From positions 1 through 64,000 of IMG/VR virus record IMGVR_UViG_3300042988_000771: a stretch of 64,000 nucleotides of DNA; one strand, given 5' to 3'. The first letter of the stretch is position 1. Each line of letters begins with the position of its first letter. The stretch is from a virus. Position numbers and translations under genes: made by a program. Of this stretch, positions 32,710 to 40,867 are shown one piece after another. Below the pieces are notes generated by a model that worked only from the letters and a program-made list of their open reading frames with translations, was not told the DNA's origin and did not search any database.

Positions 32710-34184
32710 CACGGCACCGTGTAGTAGAGGACGACTTTCAGGCCCTTGGCCCCTGTCCCGGCCACGTCGATGTCGAAGGTGATCTCCGCATCGTCAGCGA
32801 TGCTCGTGGTGACCAGGGAGGTGGCCGTGGCTGCTGTCGTGGAGGTCTTCTCGTTCGCGTCGATGGCCAGCTTGTTGGTGGCATGCAGGATGGAGGAGCC
32901 GCCCACGTTGATGTCCACCGTGGGGTTGCCCGAGCTGGACGCGGTGTTCAGGCTGGCGCGGGGGATCTGCGTGAGGATCATGGCCGAGGGCGCTCGCATG
33001 GTCACCTTGGCCGTGCCTGTCGTGATGGCTGTGGCCTCATCGCTCAGCGCCACGGTCATCGTCTGGTTGAGGATTCCGCCACCCGTGGAGTCCCGGTAGC
33101 GGATGAACACCACGAGGTCGGACCCCGCGACGGTGGAGCCGATCTGGTCGACGTCCACCGTCAGGTAGTCGCCCGCCGCGAAGGAGGTGACGTCCATGTT
33201 GGTGACCTCAGTCGCATACAGGGCGGAGTCAGCAATAGCCGGTCGGTTGCCCTGCGTAGTGAAGATCGTGGTGCCGTTCTTGTTCACGTCCACAATGAGC
33301 GAGGCACCCGTGGGTGCTGTCCCCACAGCCGCGCTCACGCCGAGGATCGTGGCGGCGAAGGGGAAGCGGAACTTGGTGACGCCGGTAGCCACCGCAATAG
33401 TCCCAGCACGCCCGTAGGGGATGACCGACTGGCCGATGGGCCCCTGAGCGCCGGGTGCGCCGTCTGCTCCAACCCCGCCGAAGGGACCGACCGTGGACCC
33501 GTTGATGCGGGCGTAGAGGCCGCTCGTGGTGGTCCAGAGGTCGCCATTGGCGGGTGAGGTCGGGGCCACCCCGTGAGGGAGGTTCATGCTCGCGTACCCC
33601 GCCACCGAGGTGGCGAGGAGGAACTTGCCACCAGCGATGCTGGCGTAGGTGGGGTAGACGAAGAGGTTGGTCTCCGCCCCGGTGTCGTAGGCGCGGATCT
33701 TGGCGTGGCCATCGGTGTACGCGATGATCTGGGTGACGGTGTTCGTCGCGCTGTCTGACGAGTAGAACGCCCCGCTGGAGCCGGTCAGCATCATGTTGAC
33801 GTCTTTGGTCCCGGCAGCCGAGAAGACGTCGACGGAGATCAGGGCTGGCGCTATCGACACGCTGCCGTAGTCCGTGGTGGGCGCGGCAGGAGCGCGGGAG
33901 ATGGTGTCGAACGTGGAAGTGGTCGTCGTGGTGGACGTCTCGTCAAAGACGTTGCTGCCCGTGAAGGTCTGGTTGTTGGCGAGGTAGACGTCTCCGCCCC
34001 CACCACCGGTTCCCAACGGGCCGACCGTTGCTCCGTTGACCCGCACGTACAGGCCTGCGGTGGTCGTCCACACGTCCCCGTTGGTAGGAGCGGAGGGCGC
34101 CGTACCGTGAGGGATGTTGGCCGAGGCCCCGGCCGTCGTGGAAGCCGGGAAGGTGAAGGGGACTAGCGACTTCCTGCTCGCCAT
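32709..34184 (-). CDS. Tail-fibre / head-fibre-like protein
   Basis: 491 aa, Thr/Ser/Gly/Ala-rich, all-beta. Two copies of a 30-residue unit: APSAPTNGDVWTTTAGLYVR near residue 28 and APTSPANGDLWTTTSGLYAR near 210. A collagen-like bit GAPGAQGPIG precedes two jelly-roll-like C-terminal modules containing TKFRFPFAATILGVSA and a K-V-TMRAPSAMILTQI segment. Likely a receptor-binding fibre. Confidence 0.68.
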   Translation of the reverse strand: MASRKSLVPFTFPASTTAGASANIPHGTAPSAPTNGDVWTTTAGLYVRVNGATVGPLGTGGGGGDVYLANNQTFTGSNVFDETSTTTTTSTFDTISRAPAAPTTDYGSVSIAPALISVDVFSAAGTKDVNMMLTGSSGAFYSSDSATNTVTQIIAYTDGHAKIRAYDTGAETNLFVYPTYASIAGGKFLLATSVAGYASMNLPHGVAPTSPANGDLWTTTSGLYARINGSTVGPFGGVGADGAPGAQGPIGQSVIPYGRAGTIAVATGVTKFRFPFAATILGVSAAVGTAPTGASLIVDVNKNGTTIFTTQGNRPAIADSALYATEVTNMDVTSFAAGDYLTVDVDQIGSTVAGSDLVVFIRYRDSTGGGILNQTMTVALSDEATAITTGTAKVTMRAPSAMILTQIPRASLNTASSSGNPTVDINVGGSSILHATNKLAIDANEKTSTTAATATSLVTTSIADDAEITFDIDVAGTGAKGLKVVLYYTVP

Positions 34185-34193
34185 AGACGAACT

Positions 34194-36044
34194 CTATCCG
34201 TGAATGACGAAGCGGTAGGTGTTGGCGGTAGGTGCAACCGCGAAGTTGAAGGTGGTCACCGAGGTGCTCGTGCACACCACGTCGACCTCCACCTGCGAGA
34301 GGGTCGCCACCTCGTAGACCTGGGCCATCACCCACTGCTGGCCGAGGTTGTGGGTGATGGCGATCGAGGTGGCCGAGGCGTGCGTGGCCGTGGTGAACAG
34401 CTGCGGGACATGGGCGTTGTTGGTGCCCGTGCGGTCCACTGCCACGGCGTCTGCCGTGACCGCGATGCCCGTGCCCGCGCCCACCGCGAGGATGTTGGAG
34501 GACTGGGTGAGGCCGTTGCCCGCCTGCGTGGCCGTGACCGTGAACATGAAGGCCCACGTGGAAGTGCTGGTTCCCGGCACCCATGGAGTGGCGGCAGTGG
34601 CGGTGCAGTAGTAGAACGTGTTCGCCACGCCCGTACCGGCTTCGACCGGGACCACCGTTCCGATGCCGATCTCGCCATTCGCATCAGCGTCTGTCGCACG
34701 CGTGGGCGCACCCGAGGAAGCAACGATGTAGATGCCGTTCTCAGCCGCTGCCGTCTGGCCTGCCAGCAGGATGCGGTCGCCCGTGGCCAGCGTGAGGCCG
34801 TTGAGGGTCTGGCCGTTGGCGTAGGCGGTGGCGAGGGCCCCCTGCGTGAGGGCGATGGTGCGGACCGAGGCCTTCCAGTCCAGCCCCTGAATGAGTCCCT
34901 GCACCTGTCCCCATGTGGCCGCGTCAGTGGCCGCCGTGCCATCAGTCAGGTTCGTGATCTTGTGCGAGGCCATCGAGAAGTCGGCGGTGGTCGCACCGAG
35001 GTGGTTGATCGTGACTGCCGAGTGGGCAGCACCGTCGTGGGTCGGCCCCTGATGCTGGTGGTTGGCCAATGCAAGCGCAGTGCCGGTTCCGTTGGAGTTG
35101 GTCCCTCCGAATGCAACGGAGACGGGGGTTCCGATGGCCACATCGAACTTGACGTCCGACTGGGACGAGACGTCCGTGGCCGTGGCCGTGGTGTAGGTGC
35201 CGTTGACGAAGTTGATGACGTTGCGCTGGGTGATCGCCGCAGCGTTGTTGGCCTTGATCGACTGGTTGTAGACCGTGCCGCCAGCCGAGGCCCACGTACC
35301 CGGCGTGCCGCCCGCGGTGCAGACCCACATCACGCCGTTCTGGGAGACGATCCAGTCACCCGTGACGAACGTGCCGGTGGCCGGAGAGCCCGAGGCGGTG
35401 GAGCCGACGTAGCGGGAGGCGGCCGTGGCACCCGTCAGGCCAGTGGCGATGAGCGCCGTGCCCGAGATGGTGTTCGACATGGTGATCGAGCCAGTGCCCG
35501 ACACCGCCGCGTTGAAGGCGTTCGTGCCCGACCACGTGTTGTTCGCGCCGAAGACCCAGTTGCCGACCCGCGCCCAGGTGCCGGGGGTGCCGCCCGAGGT
35601 GTTGATCCAGACGTCGCCGCCCGTGGTGACGATCCAGTCGCCCGTGGCGAAGGTGCCCGAGGCCGGGGCGCCGGAGGCCGTGCCGCCCGCGTACTTGGTG
35701 GACACCGCAGCGCCGGTCTGGCCGGTGGCGGTGTGCTGGGTGGCGCTGAACACGCCACCGACGCTGGACCCGCCCACGCCGGTCAGGTTGATGGTGCTAT
35801 TGCCCGTGACCGCGCCGTTGAAGACGTTGGTGGAGGTCCACGTGTTGGCCAGTCCCAGCAGGGAGGCCGGGTTCAGGTTCACCCAGGCGGAGTTGCTCCG
35901 GTACCACGGGGAGTGGGAGACCGTGTCGTGGTAGATCTGGCCCTCAACGGGGGTGCCAGGAGCTGCCGCCAGGTTCTGGATGACAGCGTTCTGGATCTCC
36001 AGCTTCTGGAAGTCGAAGGGTACGCCTACCTTGCGTGCGGCCAT
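34194..36044 (-). CDS. Tail-fibre protein with tandem repeats
   Basis: 616 aa starting MAARKVGVPFDFQKLEIQNA, a helical trimerisation-type start used by fibres. Then PWYRSNSAWVNLNP and two tandem units each holding TGDWIV, G-x-x-W-x-x, T-x-GGTPGTWA (near residues 130-165 and 220-255). The middle has the DFSMASHKITNLTDGTAAT hinge and TDAATWGQVQGL, common in phage fibres, followed by a LTLATGDRILLAGQTAAAENG module that recurs in many long fibres. Confidence 0.75.
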   Translation of the reverse strand: MAARKVGVPFDFQKLEIQNAVIQNLAAAPGTPVEGQIYHDTVSHSPWYRSNSAWVNLNPASLLGLANTWTSTNVFNGAVTGNSTINLTGVGGSSVGGVFSATQHTATGQTGAAVSTKYAGGTASGAPASGTFATGDWIVTTGGDVWINTSGGTPGTWARVGNWVFGANNTWSGTNAFNAAVSGTGSITMSNTISGTALIATGLTGATAASRYVGSTASGSPATGTFVTGDWIVSQNGVMWVCTAGGTPGTWASAGGTVYNQSIKANNAAAITQRNVINFVNGTYTTATATDVSSQSDVKFDVAIGTPVSVAFGGTNSNGTGTALALANHQHQGPTHDGAAHSAVTINHLGATTADFSMASHKITNLTDGTAATDAATWGQVQGLIQGLDWKASVRTIALTQGALATAYANGQTLNGLTLATGDRILLAGQTAAAENGIYIVASSGAPTRATDADANGEIGIGTVVPVEAGTGVANTFYYCTATAATPWVPGTSTSTWAFMFTVTATQAGNGLTQSSNILAVGAGTGIAVTADAVAVDRTGTNNAHVPQLFTTATHASATSIAITHNLGQQWVMAQVYEVATLSQVEVDVVCTSTSVTTFNFAVAPTANTYRFVIHG

Positions 36045-36053
36045 GTCTATCTC

Positions 36054-36458
36054 CTAGGTGCAGTAAGCCGTTCCGGCGAATGCGAACGACGAGCGTGAGT
36101 ACAAGGAGTTCAGGTCGATGTACTCGATTTCAGTCTCCCATGACGTTCCACCAGAGTCCTGGACCGCGACGTTGGGGTGGTACCCGAGGTTGTGGACGAT
36201 CAGCCAGACGTCCGAGGCAACCATCTGGTCGTGCTTGTAGTAGACGTTCCCCGTGACCGTGACGTCGCCGGGATCGCCTTTGGGTCCGGGTGGGCCGGGG
36301 ACTCCGGGGTCCCCAGCGGGGCCGGTTCCGCCCTGCAATCCGGTGGCGGCGATCTCCACCACGACGACGGCAGGCTCAATGACCACCTCTGGGGGAGCCG
36401 TGGTGTCCACCGTGACGACGAGGAGGTCCTCGTTGAAGGTGACCTCGGAGACGCTCAT
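36054..36458 (-). CDS. Collagen-like tail-fibre protein
   Basis: 134 aa. N-terminal Val/Thr-rich strands, then eight or so Gly-x-y triplets at about residues 39-65 (GPAGDPGVPGPPGPKGDPG), which form a collagen-like triple helix, and a C-terminal beta domain with HNLGYHPNVAVQDSGG, a motif found at the tips of phage fibres. Start codon overlaps the upstream stop by 4 nt. Confidence 0.72.
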   Translation of the reverse strand: MSVSEVTFNEDLLVVTVDTTAPPEVVIEPAVVVVEIAATGLQGGTGPAGDPGVPGPPGPKGDPGDVTVTGNVYYKHDQMVASDVWLIVHNLGYHPNVAVQDSGGTSWETEIEYIDLNSLYSRSSFAFAGTAYCT

Positions 36459-36841
36459 TCGGCCACGTTCTTCCAGACGATCCAGTCACCCACCACGAAG
36501 GGGACCTCCTGGCCGGACGGCTCCTCCAGGAGGATGTCCAGCTTCCCGCTTCGCAGGCCCACCAGGGTCATGTCCTCGTCGGGTACGACGATCTTCACCC
36601 AGGTCCCTGTCAGGGGCGCGAGAGCCGCCTCGAAGGTGATCGACCCATCGTCCGATGAGGCGGTGACGACAGGGGTCTCGTCGTACTTGGCGGTCATGGC
36701 GAAGCGGGCCTTGTAGCCCGTGGAGTTGGTCAGGCCAGCGTGACGGATGTTCATCCGCAGGGTCCTGCCACGGAAGACCAGGACGCTGATGGAGCCGTCG
36801 TCGTTGAGGACGATCGGCTGCTTCGGGGTCGGGTTCCCCAT
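36455..36841 (-). CDS. Beta-rich virion protein (baseplate/fibre adaptor-like)
   Basis: 128 aa from the ATG at 36841, which has GGGAGG 5 nt upstream. Segments GYKARFAMTAKYDE, GSITFEAALAPLTGTWVKIVVPDEDM and GKLDILLEEPSGQEVPFVVGDW are typical of small immunoglobulin-like proteins near phage fibre genes. First full-size gene of the late block. Exact role unknown. Confidence 0.62.
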   Translation of the reverse strand: MGNPTPKQPIVLNDDGSISVLVFRGRTLRMNIRHAGLTNSTGYKARFAMTAKYDETPVVTASSDDGSITFEAALAPLTGTWVKIVVPDEDMTLVGLRSGKLDILLEEPSGQEVPFVVGDWIVWKNVAE

Positions 36842-36883
36842 GAGCACCTCCCAGTACCAAGCGTACTGAGCGGGTCACATCAC

Positions 36884-36955
36884 TCAGAAGACTCCGACCA
36901 CGGCGAGGACCAGAAGGATCACCAGCACGATGATGATGATCCCTACGAGGCTCAT
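36884..36955 (-). CDS. Tiny hydrophobic membrane peptide
   Basis: 23 aa, MSLVGIIIIVLVILLVLAVV, essentially one membrane helix. ATGA overlap with the preceding tiny membrane gene supports translation as a pair. Could be a toxin-like or exclusion peptide or a lysis helper; nothing decides. Confidence 0.45.
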   Translation of the reverse strand: MSLVGIIIIVLVILLVLAVVGVF

Positions 36956-37035
36956 CTTCGCCAGCCGAGCAGCACCAGGATGAGGATGACGACGAGCAGG
37001 ACGGTGTCGATGATCAGCAGTACGTTGTTGTCCAT
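36952..37035 (-). CDS. Tiny single-pass membrane protein
   Basis: 27 aa: MDNNVLLIID, then a membrane helix (TVLLVVILILVLLGW) and a basic RR end. It is the first reading frame after the intrinsic terminator at 37.07 kb and is coupled to the next tiny membrane gene. GAGG is 12-15 nt upstream, a weak ribosome site. Confidence 0.45.
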   Translation of the reverse strand: MDNNVLLIIDTVLLVVILILVLLGWRR

Positions 37036-37061
37036 ACCCACCACAGTCCTCGCATGTGGGG

Positions 37062-37095
37062 CAAAAGGAAAGGCCCCCAGGTTTCCCTAGGGGCC
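37062..37095 (-). terminator. Intrinsic terminator ending the replication operon
   Basis: On the minus strand a 10-bp stem (GGCCCCTAGG with CCTGGGGGCC, one G-U pair) closes on a GAAA tetraloop and is followed by TTTCCTTTT. It lies 155 nt after the last small gene of the replication operon and just before the late block, so it separates early from late transcription. Confidence 0.75.
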
Positions 37096-37249
37096 GTCCT
37101 CGGTCAACTAACGGCCAAGGCCGGTCGTCTACCTACTTCCCCACCTACGGGATTTCAGGTCCCGCTGGAGTCCTCGGGCCACGGGGGTCCTGAGGCGCTT
37201 GAGTCCGGTTCCCTCGCAGGTTCCGGTCCGTGGTTCAGCAAGGAGGAAT
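37096..37249 (-). other. 154-nt non-coding gap before the terminator
   Basis: No reading frame with a start and ribosome site is evident. The minus-strand RNA can form GGGACC...-GGTCCC type hairpins near 37155. I see no convincing promoter, tRNA or repeat; it may be a 3' UTR or carry a late promoter of non-consensus type. Confidence 0.4.
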
Positions 37250-37441
37250 CTAGGTGTCCTCCGCGCTCATGTCAAGCACCCTGTAGGTGATGGAGCCATC
37301 GGGGTTGTTGAACCTCTGGAGGACGTCAGTCGTCTTCAGATTGAGCATCGTGCTCACGGTGACGGTGATCTCCCCACCCGCCTGAGCCACCAGCAGGGTG
37401 ATGGCCCGAACAGCCTCGTAGAACAGATCCTCATCGTCCAT
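37250..37441 (-). CDS. Small acidic protein, last gene of the replication operon
   Basis: 63 aa from ATG 37441 (a GTG lies 6 nt further up). MDDEDLFYEAVRAITLLVAQ helix, then a VSTMLNLKTTDVLQ segment. Overlaps the upstream gene by 11 nt. No family recognised. Confidence 0.52.
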   Translation of the reverse strand: MDDEDLFYEAVRAITLLVAQAGGEITVTVSTMLNLKTTDVLQRFNNPDGSITYRVLDMSAEDT

Positions 37442-38138
37442 TGCCACTCCCGTCGATGATGGCGAGGACATCCAGCAGGTACTCCATCGCTCGCTTGACT
37501 GTCGCTGATCCGTCGTCGGTCTTAGCGATCAGTTCGCACTCAGCGATCCACTTCTCCCGCTCGTCACGCTGGCCGTAGCCAACGATCTGACGGGCGATGA
37601 CCCGCAATCCCTCGTCGGTGTAGGTGATGTCCAGACCGATGGTCTGGAGCAGTTGCACCGCGTCGTCGACGGACTGGCAGGCGTCTAGAGCGGCTCGCTC
37701 GTCCCGCACGCCCTGCTCGTAGCGCATATTCCCGTACTCCACGGTGTCGATGCGAGCGGGCGCCCCGTAGTCCTCACCAGCCGGGGCCACGCTGGTTTCG
37801 GAACCGATGGGGGCGGTGGCGTGAGGAGTTGACGCCTCACCATCGGGGGAGGTCTCTGGGTGGCAGTTGCAGGAGCCACCAGATAGGAAGGTGCAGTCCG
37901 TACCGTGGATTCCGCCACCCGCAGCGATGGCGTCACGCTGGCCCTGCTCCTCGCCGTCTGCGTACCCATCGGCGTAGGCCTGCGCCCAGTTCACGGTGAG
38001 GTTCTTGCCTTCCTTGATGCCACGTCGCTCGGCCTCCGCGACGGCGGCAACGTGGTCGGCGTAGGTGACGTAGCGGCCACCAATCGACGGTTCCATGCGC
38101 CCGACCACGCTTACCTGCGTCCACCGCTGGATGCTCAT
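37431..38138 (-). CDS. Unknown protein with Cys/His cluster and helical ends
   Basis: 235 aa from ATG 38138. A helical N-terminus with HVAAVAEAERRGIKEGK, a central CTFLSGGSCNCHPE that may bind metal, a Ser/Ala/Pro linker, and a C-terminal helical domain with GQRDEREKWIAECE. Layout resembles small actinophage proteins of the replication operon; function unknown. Confidence 0.55.
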   Translation of the reverse strand: MSIQRWTQVSVVGRMEPSIGGRYVTYADHVAAVAEAERRGIKEGKNLTVNWAQAYADGYADGEEQGQRDAIAAGGGIHGTDCTFLSGGSCNCHPETSPDGEASTPHATAPIGSETSVAPAGEDYGAPARIDTVEYGNMRYEQGVRDERAALDACQSVDDAVQLLQTIGLDITYTDEGLRVIARQIVGYGQRDEREKWIAECELIAKTDDGSATVKRAMEYLLDVLAIIDGSGNGR

Positions 38139-38440
38139 GGTGTCTCCTCCCCGTCGATGACAGCGAGGATGCCATCTACTGACGTGACAGCCGTCAGGTG
38201 CGCCCACTTGTCACCGGGGTCTGCCCAAGTGACGTGGATGACCTTCAACCCCTCCACCGCCTTGCGGATACGGTCCTGCTCGGATTCGACAGCGACCTTG
38301 ATGTGACCCGGCTCACCCCACCCGTCGTCCATCGCCTCGCCGTACCCACGGTCGCGTGCCAGGCGAAGCCGGTCGCAGATGCAGACGCCGCTCACGATGA
38401 CGGTTTCGGCTAGGAAGCACTCGGGCAGATGCTCAGCCAT
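38135..38440 (-). CDS. Small unknown protein with CxCDRLR motif
   Basis: 101 aa. N-terminal PECFLAETVIVSGVCICDRL contains a C-x-C-D-R-L-R signature that I have seen in many short actinophage proteins; the second half is alpha/beta (KVIHVTWADPGDK). 4-nt overlap with the next gene. No function known to me. Confidence 0.55.
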   Translation of the reverse strand: MAEHLPECFLAETVIVSGVCICDRLRLARDRGYGEAMDDGWGEPGHIKVAVESEQDRIRKAVEGLKVIHVTWADPGDKWAHLTAVTSVDGILAVIDGEETP

Positions 38441-38705
38441 TGAGAGCCTTCACGTTGATGTCGGGATGGACGTAGACCGGCCACTTGCGACGGTCGGTCT
38501 CGTTGCCCTCGTCGTCCACGTAGATCCGCGCCATCCACTCCAGCCGGTACCGGATGACAGGGAACTCGGCCAAGGGAGTCTCCTCAGCGGTGAGGAAGGC
38601 AGCAGGCGGCAGCATTCCCGGCTCCATGTACTCCTGCGGAAGCGGATCGGGGACGTTGTACTCCTCGCCATCCCTATGACCGCCGAAGATGGTGACCCTA
38701 GTCAT
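38433..38705 (-). CDS. Small unknown protein
   Basis: 90 aa from ATG 38705: MTRVTIFGGHRDGEEYNVPD start, a Pro-rich middle, and a FPVIRYRLEWMARIYVDDEG strand set. Resembles short beta-rich proteins common in actinophage early genes. The start overlaps the upstream gene. Confidence 0.52.
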   Translation of the reverse strand: MTRVTIFGGHRDGEEYNVPDPLPQEYMEPGMLPPAAFLTAEETPLAEFPVIRYRLEWMARIYVDDEGNETDRRKWPVYVHPDINVKALNG

Positions 38706-38961
38706 GGACGTGCCCGACGTCCACGGCCTCCTCGTGGACATGGTCGTCAGCGCGGTGGATCTCGTAGACCCGCTTGGTGACCATGACGTCCCCGTTGTGG
38801 AGCATCAGCTGACCGGCGATCTTCCCGCCGTCTACGGGCACCCGCACGTAGAGGGTGATGATCACGCCGTTGGGGCTGATCAGGATCTCGGCCACATCGT
38901 TGGGGTCGACCTCGGCCTCAAGGATGAGGGCGTTGATGGTGTCGAACTCGATCATGTTCAT
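38698..38961 (-). CDS. Small unknown protein with His-rich end
   Basis: 87 aa. Acidic helix followed by beta strands (VIITLYVRVPVD) and a C-terminal HRADDHVHEEAVDVGHVHD with five His, possibly metal binding. ATGA overlap with the upstream gene. Confidence 0.52.
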   Translation of the reverse strand: MNMIEFDTINALILEAEVDPNDVAEILISPNGVIITLYVRVPVDGGKIAGQLMLHNGDVMVTKRVYEIHRADDHVHEEAVDVGHVHD

Positions 38962-39362
38962 AGCGAATCCGCCCTTCTGGCGTCTGCGAGGAGTGCTTCC
39001 TGGGTGAGTCGTCGGGAACCGAGGTCAGCGCACTTGCGAGCAAGCTCGATGAAGGCCTTCAGTTCCCCTGTCCTGAACTTATAGAGCGGCGAGCCACGGT
39101 GGACCAGCCCCTCGCGCTCGGCCGCGTGGATGCGCATGTCGATCTCCTGCGCTCGGGCGTAGTAGGCCGTAGCGACCTCCATCATGGCGAGGTAGGGCGA
39201 GTCAATGGGCGAGGGCTCGCGGCCCAGCAGGATGTCCACGTAGCCCTGCAACTCGGCCCACAGGTGCTCCACGGAGTCCAGGCCGATCTCGACCTCGACG
39301 CTGGACAGCGTCCTGCCGAACTGGACGTCCGTGGAGCTGGCACGCCGGATGCGAACGCTCAC
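38958..39362 (-). CDS. Unknown helical protein
   Basis: 134 aa; GTG in GTGA overlap with the nuclease gene. Strand-rich start (VSVRIRRASSTDVQFG), then mostly helical and charged with an EIDMRIHAAEREGL segment. Its coupling to the RecB/Cas4-like gene suggests a DNA-metabolism role, but no motif shows this. Confidence 0.55.
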   Translation of the reverse strand: MSVRIRRASSTDVQFGRTLSSVEVEIGLDSVEHLWAELQGYVDILLGREPSPIDSPYLAMMEVATAYYARAQEIDMRIHAAEREGLVHRGSPLYKFRTGELKAFIELARKCADLGSRRLTQEALLADARRADSL

Positions 39363-40129
39363 TCCTTCCCCCTCGGGAAGATCTTGATCTTCAGGCAGGA
39401 GTCCTTGAACGGGCAGTTGCGGAAGGGACCGACCGGAGACATCGCCGCGCACTCAGGCAGGACGGGCGGCAGCTTCTTGTTGTCCAGGTACTCGTTCAGC
39501 CGCTCGATGGACTCGCGGACGTCCCTGATCGTCTTCTCGTTGCGGGGGACGAGGAACTCCCGCCACTCCTGGGTGTCCTTGTTCTCGTAGACGATGGAGA
39601 AGTGGTCCAGGCCCCCGAGGTACATGTAGTGATGGACCTGGAAGTCGTGCATGTCCTTCGGGCCGTAGGTGTTGACCGACCCGAAGCCACGGGAGTTGAT
39701 GCTCTTGAGCTCGAACCCGCCGTCGTCATGGCAGATCCCGTCCATCGTGCCACCGGCCCGCAGGTCGTCCCGGTCCACCGGGACCTCGGCCACCTTGAGC
39801 CAGCCCGCCGTCAGGCCCTGCATCTGCCACTTGAGGTGGATGAAGTGGCCCGTGGCGAAGATGGCGGCGAGGTCGGGGGTGATCTTCTCCATCTTCGGGA
39901 CACCTGCCATGGCGAGCACCTGCCTGCGGGTGCACTGACCCGCCGAGGATGCGCGGAACATGCGCTTGCGCAGCCGCTGGGAGCCGGACTTGCCTGCCAA
40001 CTGCGTGGCGGCGAACTCCTGGGCTGCCTTGGAGTAGTGCGGCTCGGGGTTGGCAGTCATCCACTCCTCGTGCATGACCGTGATGGGCAGGCCCTTCTGG
40101 ACCGCCGCGATCTGGCTCTTGAGACTCAC
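39359..40129 (-). CDS. RecB/Cas4-like PD-(D/E)xK exonuclease with Fe-S-type cysteines
   Basis: 256 aa, GTG start in GTGA overlap. The nuclease core shows an early Ser-Ala-Gly-x-C-x-RR motif (SSAGQCTRRQ), GTMDGICHDDGGFELKS with the D and E-x-K catalytic set near residues 130-146, and a Q-x-H-x-Y helix (DFQVHHYMYLGG). C-terminal CAAMSPVGPFRNC and CPFKDSC supply Cys that, with the early Cys, could hold a 4Fe-4S cluster as in Cas4/AddB. Likely acts in recombination or DNA-end processing beside the polymerase. Confidence 0.72.
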   Translation of the reverse strand: MSLKSQIAAVQKGLPITVMHEEWMTANPEPHYSKAAQEFAATQLAGKSGSQRLRKRMFRASSAGQCTRRQVLAMAGVPKMEKITPDLAAIFATGHFIHLKWQMQGLTAGWLKVAEVPVDRDDLRAGGTMDGICHDDGGFELKSINSRGFGSVNTYGPKDMHDFQVHHYMYLGGLDHFSIVYENKDTQEWREFLVPRNEKTIRDVRESIERLNEYLDNKKLPPVLPECAAMSPVGPFRNCPFKDSCLKIKIFPRGKE

Positions 40130-40335
40130 ATCTGCTCCTCGTACGGCTCGGTGTAGGTCCAGCGGATCTCCCACGTCGGCTCAGCGTCGTCAGGCCAGCC
40201 TTCCTTGGCCTTTGTCTTCTCGAACGACTTGCGTAGGGTCCCCATGAAGATGCCCACGATGTCCACCGCCGCCCGGTTGAGCGCCGCGTCAGTGAACAAG
40301 GTGTGGTCGCCCCACGTCCTCGGCATGCGGCTCAT
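40126..40335 (-). CDS. Small unknown protein of the replication operon
   Basis: 69 aa from ATG 40335 (ATGA overlap). MSRMPRTWGDHTLFTDAALN, a helix AVDIVGIFMGTLRKSFEKTK and a Trp/Tyr/Glu-rich end. No family recognised; coupling on both sides indicates translation. Confidence 0.52.
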   Translation of the reverse strand: MSRMPRTWGDHTLFTDAALNRAAVDIVGIFMGTLRKSFEKTKAKEGWPDDAEPTWEIRWTYTEPYEEQM

Positions 40336-40535
40336 GCCCGGCACGCGTTCCCGCGGTCGATGAGCTGCCGGGACAACTCGGAGACGTAGCCCTCCCACGC
40401 GGGCGGCGTGTCGGCCGGATCAAGGTTGATGAGCATGGTCGCCAGCGCGAAGGCATCGGTCGCGTCCATCTCCATGACGACCCTCTTGGACTGCGTGCTC
40501 GGAGTCATCGTCAGGGCGGTGTAGATCTGGATCAT
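40332..40535 (-). CDS. Small unknown protein of the replication operon
   Basis: 67 aa; ATGA overlaps on both sides. Contains a strand KRVVMEMDATDAFALATML followed by a helix; alpha/beta layout. No known motif. Confidence 0.52.
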   Translation of the reverse strand: MIQIYTALTMTPSTQSKRVVMEMDATDAFALATMLINLDPADTPPAWEGYVSELSRQLIDRGNACRA

Positions 40536-40867
40536 GAGGCCCTCCTCGGGTACTTGGCGGACAGGTACTGGTCGGACCCGTCGTAGACGATCTGGCCGTT
40601 CTCAGTGGTGATGTAACCGTCGATGAGGACATCGCCCTTGTAGGCATCCCCGCCATCAGCGCACTCATGGCAGCGAGGGCACAGCGCGATGAGGTGGTAG
40701 GTCTCGTTGATGGAGTCGAGGATGCGTCCTCCACGGGCCTTGGTCAACGCGTGGTGAACCTCCACGGGTCCGAGCCCGCATCTAGTCCAAGCGTCGGAGC
40801 CTTCGATGTAGACCATCGCCTCACAGTGTCCGTTGGCCCTCTGACGGACCAGTTCGATGTTCTTCAC
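40532..40867 (-). CDS. HNH endonuclease
   Basis: 111 aa, GTG in GTGA overlap with the polymerase stop. HCEAMVYIEG and a second Cys in RCG, then VEVHHALTKARGG with the paired His, N-E-T-YHLIALCPRCHECAD with Asn and a Cys-x2-Cys-His, giving a full zinc-stabilised HNH fold. May cut DNA in packaging, host DNA breakdown or homing; its fixed place inside the replication operon argues for a phage function over a homing element. Confidence 0.78.
   Translation of the reverse strand: MKNIELVRQRANGHCEAMVYIEGSDAWTRCGLGPVEVHHALTKARGGRILDSINETYHLIALCPRCHECADGGDAYKGDVLIDGYITTENGQIVYDGSDQYLSAKYPRRAS

Noticed and set aside
34200-36098. 632-codon open frame on the plus strand across the fibre gene
   Set aside because: It is antisense to a fibre protein with clear repeats and has an unnatural Arg/Gly/Val composition.
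37096-37249. A tRNA or small RNA gene in the gap before the terminator
   Set aside because: No TTCRANNC T-loop, promoter or clear overall fold; only short local hairpins.
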